The notes beneath the pieces were generated by a model, which was not told the DNA's origin, made no database searches, and was given only the letters and a program-made list of their open reading frames with translations. A program made the translations under genes and the position numbers. Positions 22,701 to 32,127 of a stretch of DNA of 64,000 nt are shown here, piece by piece (positions within the stretch are counted from its first letter, which is position 1; the number at the start of each line of letters is the position of its first letter). This DNA is from Gautieria morchelliformis (Eukaryota > Basidiomycota > Agaricomycetes > Gomphales > Gomphaceae), in assembly GCA_015179125.1 (NCBI GenBank), contig WHVA01000008.1:124001-188000 (forward strand), in the 5' to 3' direction.

Positions 22701-24912
22701 GGGAAATCCACACCCAGGTGCCTGCAGTCATGGCACTGCCAGTCCATGAAAAAGACCAGCAATCAGTCGTTTTCAATCCTGATGCTGATCCGCTCACCAT
22801 CATGAACAGGGTCGAGGGGTCAAAGACAGCGCTCATGGCTTACTTTGAGGCCAATGCTGCCTACCCTCATGCACGCGATGTGCTCTATGTGGATTTTCCT
22901 GAGCATTTTACCTGGAAAAAAGAGGAAAGGGTATGGACACCACGTCAAAGGGGATATAGCATTGGACGCCTTCACTTTGCAAGCCCAAAATCAGGAGAGA
23001 GATTTTATTTGCGCACTCTCCTCACGGTGGTCAAGGGGCCAGATCCTTTGAGGAGCTTAGGACGGTGGATGGCATACAATGTGCTACTTACAAGGAGGCC
23101 TGTCTTGCCAGGGGACTTCTGGAGGATGATCAGGAGTGGAGGTTGTGTCTCCAGGAAGCCAGTGGCATGAAAACAGGTGCTCAGCTCAGACATCTCTTTG
23201 CCACCATCCTTGGTCATTGCATTCCCTCACAACCTGACAGACTATGGGACGGCTTCAAGGAGCACATATGTGATGATCTCAGACATCGGCTCCAAACCAG
23301 ACACAATATCCAAGAGCCACAGGATGATCAGGTCTATGATTTTGGCCTCTTTCTCTTGGATAAACTCCTTCAGCGTAATGGAATGTCCTTGAGCAGCTTT
23401 AAAGATATGCCTCGGGTGGTAGGCGAGTGGGAGGTCCTGATTGGAAACAGGTTCATAGCTGAGCAGAGGGACTATGACCCTGTTCAAGAGAGGCAGATGG
23501 CTGAGGAGGAGGTTCCCAAGCTGAATGAGGGGCAAAGGTCTGCACATGATCAGATATTACGGTCGGCACTGGACATAGATGCTCAGGGGAAACCTAACGG
23601 ACAAATGTTTTTCGTCACTGGCTCAGGGGGCGCTGGGAAATCATTCACATGGAACACCCTAATCCACTCCTGTAGAGCAGAGAGTCTCATTGTGCTTGCT
23701 GTAGCCTCATCTGCAATGGCTGCACTTATCCTCACTAATGGGACAACCTCTCACAGCATGCTTGGAATTCCAATTCCTGTCCATGAGGGCTCTCTCTCCT
23801 CCATCAAAAAGAACTCTGACCAGGCTGATATGCTGAGACTGGCCAGGCTCATCATTTGGGATGAGGCTGCAATGCAGCATCACCATGCCATAGAGGCCAT
23901 TGACAGGACACTGAGGGATTTCCTTGACCAGCCTGACAGACCCTTTGGTGGCATCACGGTCGCCTTTGGAGGTGACTTTCAGCAGACTCTCCCAATTGTC
24001 CCTAAAGGCTCCAAGGAGGATATCGTGGGAGCTACCCTTCAGAAGTCATATCTGTGGCCAAAGATCAAGGTCCTCCATCTGACAGAGAACATGCGGGTGA
24101 GAAATGACCCTGACAGAGCCAGGTTTGCAGAATGGCTGCAGAATGTGGGTCAGGGAAAGGATCTCCCACTAGATCATACGCTCTCACTCCCTCCTCACAT
24201 GGTTTGTGGCCCTGGAATTGCAGAGCTGATCCAGGAAATATACCCTGGCATTGGCAATGCAATCCCTGCCCAGGACAATTATTTTTTAGAGCGGGCCATC
24301 CTCTGTCCCAGAAATATTGAGGTCAATGAGATCAATTCCATGGTGTTGAGGCAGTTTCCAGGTGATGCTCAGGTCTTCCACTGTGCAGATTCTGTCAAGG
24401 AAACCGACTTTGCAGAGCAGTATCCTGTGGAGTATCTGAATTCCATAGAGATGGGCAGTCTTGCTCCTGCTCACTTGGAAGTCAAGCCTGGAGTGCCTCT
24501 GATGATGTTGCGCAATTTGGATAAGAAGCAAGGACTATGCAATGGGACAAGGTTGCGGTTGGTGAGGATGAGGAATAGAGTGTTGGAGGTCAGGATCATC
24601 TCAGGTCCACGTGCAGGAAATACTGCTTTCATCCCCAGGATCACCATTTCACCATCAGAGGGGGAATTACCATTTGTGCTGCAGAGGAGACAGTTTCCAG
24701 TGCGTGTGGCATTTGCAATGACCATCAACAAGTCTCAGGGACAGTCTTTGGGTACGGTTGGGCTGGACCTGAGATATCCAGTGTTTGGACATGGTCAGTT
24801 GTATGTTGGTGTTTCAAGGGGAACAAGCTGGAACAAAGTGAAGGTCTTGCTTGAGGAGGGTTTGAACACAACCAACATTGTATATAAAGATGTATTACTT
24901 AGAGCTCCTTGA
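19757..24912 (+). CDS. Helitron RepHel protein (Rep nuclease plus PIF1-like helicase), one frameshift
   Basis: Splicing 19757-19758 (AT) to 19816 by removing a 57-nt intron (GTAAGT...CTCAG, 19759-19815) creates an ATG followed by 'DPSTPERNRQQ'. The N-terminus is Pro/Gln-rich (20450-20700), then a Cys-rich finger (CPDC ... CC). The Rep domain has the HUH pair in 'KRGLPHMHLL' (about 22150) and the two tyrosines in 'KYIHKYLYKG' (about 22565). The helicase has Walker A 'GSGGAGKS' (about 23623), Walker B 'IIWDEA', 'FGGDFQQTLP' and 'VGVSRG'. A one-base loss in a G run at 23035-23038 separates the two halves; restoring the frame would give about 1,699 residues, the usual RepHel size. No other stop is seen. 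It nicks and unwinds DNA for rolling-circle transposition. Confidence 0.9.
20450..20700 (+). repeat. In-frame Pro-rich minisatellite in the RepHel gene
   Basis: Units of about 21 bp (CTCCCTGCACCTCCTCAGCCG) and a 63-bp higher-order unit recur about 12 times, coding for LPAPPQP repeats. Its reverse complement is also open (20358-20723) but only because of the repeat. Confidence 0.85.
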
Positions 24913-25379
24913 TTTTTAATATCCACTTCTCTTGATATGGTTTATGTGTTTGACTTCATTTTACTTGATGGAAATTGATTACTTTGATTTTCCCCAATGT
25001 ACTTGACCTTACTTATATGTTAGACTTACCGATGTGTTAGACTTACTGATGCGTTTGACCTTACTGAGGCGTTTGACCTACACCCCCGCATAATTCGAGA
25101 GATAGTTACCTGCTTCTAAAAGTATTTTAGCTACCATCCTTTAAAAGTATGGGCTTCAGCTAAATAAAGTACGACATTTATATGTAATTAATCGCCACGC
25201 CTTTAAAAAAACTGATATCATTAAATACCGCGCGAAGCGTGGGTACCCACCTAGTTACACTATATGAAAGCGCCTCGGTGGGAGGTTGTGGGCACCGCTG
25301 ACAAATAATATTACATAAAAATTAAGTCAGCGGCGAGCGGCGCAGCCGCAAGCAATGAACGCTGCACAGCAGCGTCCGC

Positions 25380-25437
25380 GGTCACGTGACCGGTTCGCGC
25401 GTGGTCCGTGCACGACACGCGCGCGCGGTATATAAAG
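25380..25437 (+). promoter_or_regulatory. Palindrome and TATA box of Helitron B
   Basis: GGTCACGTGACC (25380-25391) is followed about 40 bp later by GGTATATAAAGGCAG (TATA core 25429-25437). Together they resemble an RNA polymerase II promoter. A run of CTCTCTGCTGTGTG repeats and a possible 5' splice site (TTG^GTAAGTGA near 25721) follow, so a spliced non-coding transcript is possible. Confidence 0.5.
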
Positions 25438-25489
25438 GCAGTTCGGTAGGATTGAACGCCAGGAATCTGCCCGACCGGCAATTCCTCAC

Positions 25490-25650
25490 TCTGCTGTGTG
25501 CTCTCTCTGCTGTGTGCTCTCTCTGCTGTGTGCTCTCTCTGCTGTGTCTGCTGTCTGCTGTGTCTGCGCTGTCTGCTCTCTGCTGTGTCTGCTGTGTCTG
25601 CGCTGTCTGCTCTCTGCTGTGTCTGCTGTGTCTGCGCTCTCTGGTGTCTC
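25490..25650 (+). repeat. CTGTSTGCT-type simple repeat
   Basis: Units such as CTCTCTGCTGTGTG and CTGCTGTGTCTGCG are repeated without interruption. They create a Leu/Ser/Cys-rich open frame that I do not regard as a gene. Confidence 0.8.
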
Positions 25651-26109
25651 CTCCTTTAGCTGGCTGGCTGTCTATGGCTTTGGTTGGCTGGCTATCTATT
25701 GGCTTGGCTGGCTTTCTATTGGTAAGTGATATCTCTTTTTTAATGCATTCCCATGTATTTTATTTTATTTGTGTTTGTAATTTTATTGGTTCCTTTTTTT
25801 TTTCATCATATTGCATTGTCACATGTGCTTTATATTTCTGTGAATTTTTTCGAAAATAGATTTAAATAAAATCCCAAGACTGCTGAAAAAAAATATTTTT
25901 ATATATATATTTTTCAGGTTTTTTTTCGAAAATTGACAGTTTCCACTAAAGTTAATGACAATAGGTTCTACTTTTAAATGTGGTTTGTTTTTTGTTTTAT
26001 TTACTGTAAAGCTTCCAGGCACTCCTTCTCTGGCTATACTGGTGGCTGGCTTACTATGGCTTTGGCTGGGCTCTGGGTTTCTCTGTCAGTCTCTGGGCTT
26101 CTCTGGCTT

Positions 26110-26440
26110 TGGCTGGGCATTAATAACAGCTTCTCCTTCAATGTACTGTACTTTTTTGACATTTTTTCACAAATAGATGTCAATAAATTATCCTGACTTT
26201 GTGAAAATTGACAACAGCTCCAGGTTAAATGTACAGTGCATTTTTTTGACATTTTTCGAAAAAATAGATCATCTTGACTCTGCTAAAATTAATAATAACT
26301 TCAGCTTAAATATACTGGACATTTTCTTGACATTTTTTCAAAAAATAGATAAGCCTGACTTTGCTAAAATTAATGACAGCAGCTGCTTAAATATGGTTTC
26401 CTTGACTATTTTATTTATGTCTGTATATGTCACAAAATAG
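26110..26440 (+). repeat. A/T-rich ~100-bp tandem units in Helitron B
   Basis: At least three units share TTTTTTGACATTTTTTCNNAAAATAGAT, TGACTTTGCTAAAATTAAT and CAGCTNCTTAAATNT. Related units occur in Helitron C (28770-29210). Each contains a CAAATAG-like 3' splice-type sequence, so they may be duplicated introns. Confidence 0.65.
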
Positions 26441-26519
26441 ATGTTGATACATGTCCCTGAGTTTGCTGCTAAAAGTTAATAAGTAATAACAGCCTCTGCT
26501 TGCTTCACTTTGAGGCCCT

Positions 26520-27470
26520 TGGGGATATGCTACACATACCATTGGCACATGCTACGCATGCTATACTTGAGGGGCATGCTACACACACTATGCATGGGGA
26601 CACGCACCCTATGCTTGGGAACATGCACCCTATGCGTGGAGACACGCACCCTATGCTTGGGGACACGCACGCTATGCGTGGAGACACGCATGTTATGTGT
26701 GGGGATACGCACCCTATGCTTGGGGACATGTACGCCATGCACGGGGGCATGCATGCTACATGTGGGGACACACTATCCTTGGGGACAGACAGGGTATGCA
26801 TGGGGACACACACACTATGAGTGGGGACACACTATGCTTGGGGACAGACACACTATGCTTGGGGGACACACTTTGCACACTATACTTGAGGGAGATGCTA
26901 CAGATGGGGACACACTATGCATGGGGGACACACATGCTATAATTTAGGGTCATGCTATGTTTGGGGACATGCTGCATGTGGGGACACACTACACATGGAG
27001 ACACACTACGTACACTATACTTGGGGACATGTTATATGTGGGGATATGCTACAAACCAGGGGACACACTACACACACTATACTTGAGGGACACACTATGC
27101 ATGGGGGACACACATGCTATAATTTAAGGACATGCTACAAACCAGGGACACGCTACACACAAATACTTGAGGGATATGTTATGCATGTGGGACATGCCAC
27201 ACACACTGTACTTGGGGACATGCTGCATGTGGGGACACACTATGCACACTATACTTAGGGACACATTACAAACAAGCAACACACTACACACACTATACTT
27301 GAGGGACACACTATGCACACTATACTTGGGGACACAGTACATGTGGGGACATGCCACCTGTGAGGACACACTACGTGTGAGGATGCGATATGTGTGAGGA
27401 CAGATGAAGTGTGATGACACACTACAGGTGAGGACATGCTAACATGAGGTAGGGGACACACAGACATGGG
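26520..27470 (+). repeat. 17-bp minisatellite (GGGGACACACTATGCTT type)
   Basis: About 50 units of roughly 17 bp with the core GGGGACAYRCTAYGYNTG, partly mixed with TATACTTGAGGGACACAC variants. It is related to the cleaner array in Helitron C. Short open frames on both strands are repeat artefacts. Confidence 0.85.
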
Positions 27471-27492
27471 AGAAATGTGTAGAGTCATTACC

Positions 27493-28184
27493 TGTTATGT
27501 ATCGGGTTTGGCTCTAAAGGGACTGCAGCTTCAACTTATATGTTGCGCCCCCAACTATCACCCTAAGTATTTTGGAGATTGGAGATCAAAAGTTGGAGGA
27601 GGTCAAGTATTATAACTGAAGAGGTAAGGGTTCAAGAATTAAGTGAAGTTGGATATCAGAAATCGAGTTGGAAGACGGAGGTCAGAGAGACAGAGGCCTT
27701 GCAAGTACTTGCTCTGCTAAGAATAGGAAACAGTGCAAAGGGAGTCACATATTAAAGTTGATTATCTAATTGTAGAACAGAGGCATACGTGACTGGGTTT
27801 TATACAAAGAGCTGAGACAACATGTCAGAAGGTAGAGAGGTAAGCAATTCCAGTGCAAGCAAAAGTCACTAGGATAAATGGAGTAAGTAACTAATACGGA
27901 ACAAGGGGAACTACAAGGGGGTGCCGGGTAGAACTAAGAACAATCAATAGGCAAAAGAACAAGGGGAATGTGGGTCTAATTGATAGTGGAACAAATGGAT
28001 CTCCTGATGCTCCAGACTTGCTATGCTAAGGGTCAAGTAGGGAAGGCCGGTGAATAGAGTCAAAAGGGGAAGTATGTGAATAGTAAAGAACAAGGGGATC
28101 AAAAGGTCAAAGTGTGGACGTTGCAGAATAGAGCCAGAGGAGGCATGGAGGTACCAGAGTTGGTCAAGCAGCATGGTCATAACA
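27493..28184 (+). mobile_element. 692-bp solo LTR in Helitron B (target duplication TTACC)
   Basis: TGTTATGTATCGGG to GGTCATAACA with exact TTACC on both sides (27488-27492 and 28185-28189). It is homologous in inverted orientation to the solo LTR at 43152-43879. No internal retrotransposon sequence is present, so recombination between LTRs probably removed it. Confidence 0.9.
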
Positions 28185-28522
28185 TTACCTACCTTGACCT
28201 GTTACTTAGAGCTACTTTCAATCAATAAGATGTGTTTTACTTATCTGAATGAAATTTTCTTATCCGAATGTGTTTGACTTATCCCAAGTTTGATTTACCC
28301 AAGGTGTTTGACCTTACCGATGCATTTGACTTGCACCCCCGCGCGAAGCGCGGGTATCCACCTAGTCTAAGAGTTAAACGAGCACGGTGGGTTGTGGGCG
28401 TCGAGGCTGACAATTAATATTACAAATAATATTACGTAAAAGTTAGGTCAGCGGAGCCAGCGGCGCAGCCGCGAGCCCCAGGCCCAGGCCTAGGCCAGAC
28501 CACGCTGCACAGCAGCGTCCTA

Positions 28523-28600
28523 GGTCACGTGACCGGTTCACGTTCGTCACGACCATACGCGAGGGTGGTCCGTGCATGACCCTTCGCTTGGTATAAAGAG
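28523..28600 (+). promoter_or_regulatory. Palindrome and TATA box of Helitron C
   Basis: GGTCACGTGACC at 28523-28534 and GGTATAAAGAGAG near 28590-28602 have the same arrangement as in Helitron B. Confidence 0.45.
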
Positions 28601-28769
28601 AGCGATGCTGCAGAACCGCACTCCCCACTGGTGTCTTTCTGTGTTCTGGTTGTACTGGTGGGCTTACTATTGCTTTGGCTTGGCTCTGGGTGTCTCTGGG
28701 TGTCTCTGGGCTTCTCTGGGCTTCTCTGCCTTTGGCTGTGAAGTGACACCAGCTTCTGCTTCAATGGCC

Positions 28770-29250
28770 TGTATATTTTTTCAATATTTTTTCGCAAATA
28801 GCTATCAATAAACCTAACTTGTGAACCTTAACAATAGCCAACTTACATATCCTGTACATTTTTCGATATTTTTTCGCAAATAGACATCAATAAATCTAAC
28901 TGGCTAACCTCAGCCACCTTAACTATCCTGTACATTTTTTTGACATTTTTTCGCAAATGGATATCAATAACTTATACTGACTTTGCTCAAGTTGATAACG
29001 ACTTCTGTTTTAATGTAGTATGTTTTTTTTTTATCTTTTTTTTTGAAAAATAAATATAGATATCAATGAATTATCCTGACTTTGCTAAAATTAATACCAG
29101 CTTCAGGGTAAATGTACTGTACATTTTTTGACATTTTTTCAAAAGGTAGATATCAATAAATTATCCAGGCTTGGCTAAAATTAATGACAACAGCTGCTTA
29201 AATGTGGTTTCTTTTGCTATTTTATTTATGTCTATATAAATAGATACTGA
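28770..29250 (+). repeat. A/T-rich tandem units in Helitron C
   Basis: Four or five units share CTGTACATTTTTTGACATTT, TTCGCAAATAG, ATCAATAAA and CTAAAATTAAT. They correspond to the units in Helitron B. Confidence 0.65.
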
Positions 29251-29267
29251 TACATGTCCCTGATATG

Positions 29268-30115
29268 TGTGAGGACATGTTACGTGTGAGGACACGCTAC
29301 CTGTGGGGACACATTACATGTGAGGACACGTTACGTGTGAGGACACGCTACCTGTGAGGACATGTTATGTGCGAGGACATGCTACCTGTGAGGACATGTT
29401 ACGTGCGAGGACATGCTACCTGTGAGGACACGCTACCTGTGAGGACACGTTATCTGTGGGGACACGCTACCTGTGAGGACACATTACCTGTGGGGACATG
29501 CTACCTGTGAGGACACATTACATGTGGGGACACACTACCTGTGAGGACACGCTACCTGTGAGGACACGTTACCTGTGAGGACACGTTACCTGTGAGGACA
29601 CATTACCTGTGGGGACAAGCTACCTGTGAGGACACGTTACATGTGGGGACACACTACCTGTGAGGACACGCTACCTGTGAGGACACGTTACCTGTGAGGA
29701 CACGTTACCTGTGAGGACACATTACCTGTGGGGACAAGCTACCTGTGAGGACACGTTACATGTGGGGACACACTACCTGTGGGGACACACTACCTGTGAG
29801 GACACGCTACCTGTGAGGACACGCTACCTGTGAGGACATGTTACCTGTGAGGACACGTTACCTGTGAGGACACGTTACCTGTGGGGACATGCTACCTGTG
29901 AGGACACATTACATGTGGGGACACACTACCTGTGAGGACATGCTACCTGTGAGGACACGCTACCTGTGAGGACAACACGTTACATGTGAGGACACGTTAC
30001 CTGTGGGGACATGCTACCTGTGAGGACACACTACCGGTGAGGACACACTACCTGTGAGGACACATTATGTGTGAGGACACGTTACGTGTGGGGACGCGCT
30101 ACCTGTGAGGACATG
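29268..30115 (+). repeat. 17-bp minisatellite (GTGAGGACACGCTACCT)
   Basis: About 50 nearly regular 17-bp units alternate ACACGCTACCTGTGAGG, ACACGTTACCTGTGAGG and ACATGTGGGG variants, with visible higher-order duplication (for example around 29537-29620 and 29645-29740). Spacing is regular with no unique spacers, so it is not a CRISPR array. Confidence 0.92.
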
Positions 30116-30787
30116 CTATCCAACTGCACTTTGGGTCTTCCCCCATTTCTGATTTTGGTATTGTTTCTGGTTCTGTGAGAGTGTCACCGGAGGATCAGCT
30201 GGCATATTGATATAACCACATTGTCAAAATTCTGGATCCCCAAGATCACTATTGGATCTATTTCACAATGCACAAGCTTTGAAACCTGTGGATTATGACA
30301 ATAGGTGCAATCTTATAATCTCTGATGATTCAGTCAAGACCATTACCACTTTCATGTCTATAGTCGCTGGGAGGGCCATCCCAGAGGTTGAGAGAGAGGT
30401 TTGCATGTTCGACTGTTCCATGGGTGCATACATGATTCATTATACTATATGAACAGGGATATATTTTGCATGATCCTATTTACCCTAATGCACTTGACCT
30501 TACTGATTCACTTAACCTTACTGATGCATTTGACCTTACTGAGGCGTTTGACCTACACCCCCGCGCGAAGCGTGGGTACCCACCTAGTCTATAGTATAAA
30601 GTTGCTGGAAGGGTGGTTGTGGGTGTTTTATGTAATAATGTTATGTAATTTGCTGAGTTTGAACGCGAGCGGCGCAGCCGCGAGCGCCGTTCCTAGCTGC
30701 GCAGCCTGCTCTCTCTCTGTCTGCTACTGCCCTTCTCTGTGTCTGCTACGGGCTGTCTCTGCCTCCTGCCTGTCTCTCCCTGCCTCC

Positions 30788-31210
30788 ATCCATTCCTGGC
30801 TGTCATCCCTGCCCCTGGTGTGTCTTCTTTTCCATTAATTTTCGCTTTTTTGGCCTTTTTTTTATTATTGTTATTTCTTCATTTATTTTCGCTTTTTCTG
30901 ACCTTTTTTCACCCCAGGTTTCTCCTCTCACTGCCTCTCTCCTTTCCTGGCTGTCATCCCTGCCCCTGGTGTGTCTTCTTTGCCATTAATTTTCGCTTTT
31001 TTGGCCTTTTTTTATTATTGGTGTTTCTTCATTTGTTTTCGCTTTTTTGACTTTTTTTCACCCCAGGTTTCTCCTCTGATTGCCTCCATCCATTCCTGGC
31101 TGTCATCCCTGCCCTTGGTCTGTGTTTTCTTCCATTAATTTTCCCTTTTTAATCCTCTGTTTCCCTTCTTTTCAACCCAGGTTCCTGCTCTCAGTGCCTG
31201 CTACCTTGCC
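30788..31210 (+). repeat. Three ~150-bp tandem units in Helitron D leader
   Basis: TTCCTGGCTGTCATCCCTGC, TGTGTCTTCTTTNCCATTAA and TTTTCGCTTTTTTGGCC recur at about 30791, 30949 and 31092. Each unit ends with TTTTTTCACCCCAGG, which resembles an intron acceptor. This may be an exon/intron unit amplified in an untranslated leader. Confidence 0.7.
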
Positions 31211-32127
31211 TGTCTACCATTGCAGGTCAGTTTTATGCTACTGTATCTGCCTTTCTTTATTTTTGTTATTTTTTTTATTTCTTATATTTTCGCTTTTTTG
31301 GCATTTTTTAGCCTCTTTGCAGTTGAATTTGGTCCTGTAACTACTGCCCATCCTACCTGGCTATTGCTCCCCCATTCTGGTGAGTGTTATGCTACTGTAT
31401 TTGCTATATTAAGTATTTATATCTGCAATCCCTCTGGTAATTATAGTTGTTTCCTTCTGGTATTTTTTGTTGTTTTATATCGCTTTTTCAGCCACAATTT
31501 GACTTCTTTATGCCAGATCTGTTCTTCAGTCTGTCATTCCTTAGGTATGGTCTTATTCTCATGGAACTTTGCCTTTTTGGGGCCTATTTGGGCTTGGGCC
31601 CTGACTGATTTGCTATTTGTTTCAGTCAAGCCCTGCAGCTATTTGGTAAGGTTTTGCAATGCATATGTTGGATTTTCAAGCTAATGTTTTAGATTCTCTC
31701 CTTGGTTTTTGGCGTGCTCTGTGCTGTGCTAATCTCTGACCTTCCTAGAGCAGTTGGTGTGGTCAGTTGGTTGTATCATGGACTGGCATACTCTACTGCA
31801 TTGCAGATTGATTCTGGCCAGAGTTACAACTCCAGTGTGGTCTGTGGACTAGGATTGGTTTGGTGGTGCACATTGGATTTAGGCGGATTGACCACCTCAC
31901 TGGTATCTGTGGTGGATTTGTTTGGTTGGGTGGTCGGTTGGTTGGATTGTGCAGTGGGAGCTTGCATTGCAGTTTGATTCCGACCAGAGTTATAACTCTG
32001 ATAGCCAGTGTGGTCTGTGAACTGGGATTGGTTTGGTGGCACACATTGGGTTTAGACGGTTTAGGTGGACATTGACTGCCTCCCTGGTATCCCCTATTGT
32101 TGGCCGTGAGCTACAGTCATTGTGAAA

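Larger units (their letters stand above)
18828..25254 (+). mobile_element. Helitron A (autonomous type)
   Basis: The 5' end TTACACTATTCC is followed by a conserved GCACGGTGGGAGGTTGTGGG block, AATAATATTACGTAAAA and the hairpin GAGCGGCGCAGCCGCGAG, all shared with Helitrons B and C. The 3' end is a hairpin (CGCGCGAAGCGTGGG) followed by TACCCACCTAG; the CTAG at 25251-25254 fits the Helitron CTRR rule. The base before the element is A and the base after is T, the usual target. Just inside the 3' end, TTTGACYT-type repeats recur (24950-25080). It encodes one RepHel gene with a single frameshift. The exact 5' base is uncertain by one or two. Confidence 0.85.
25255..28365 (+). mobile_element. Helitron B (non-autonomous)
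   Basis: It starts TTACACTATATGAAAGCG directly after the CTAG end of Helitron A. It contains the shared CTCGGTGGGAGGTTGTGGGC block and GAGCGGCGCAGCCGC hairpin. It ends with the perfect hairpin CCCGCGCGAAGCGCGGG plus TATCCACCTAG (CTAG 28362-28365). There is no RepHel. The contents are a TATA promoter, a CTGTCTG-type simple repeat (25490-25650), A/T-rich repeat units (26110-26440), a 17-bp minisatellite and a solo LTR. TTTGACTT repeats precede the 3' hairpin. It would rely on a RepHel in trans, for example from an A-like element. Confidence 0.82.
28366..30587 (+). mobile_element. Helitron C (non-autonomous)
   Basis: It starts TCTAAGAGTTAAACG directly after CTAG of Helitron B and carries the shared CACGGTGGG, AATAATATTACGTAAAA and GCGGCGCAGCCGCGAG blocks. 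It ends with CCCGCGCGAAGCGTGGG plus TACCCACCTAG (CTAG 30584-30587). Its interior is a promoter-like region, A/T-rich units and a large 17-bp minisatellite. The TTTGACC-type repeats are present just before the 3' hairpin. No protein gene is recognisable. Confidence 0.82.

Noticed and set aside
23020-23170. Programmed frameshift between Rep and helicase in Helitron A
   Set aside because: Helitron D is collinear in one frame at this place and no slippery heptamer or stimulatory structure is evident; a one-base deletion in a G run suffices.
29268-30115. Regular repeats resembling a CRISPR array
   Set aside because: Units are contiguous 17-mers without unique spacers, inside a eukaryotic Helitron; it is a minisatellite.
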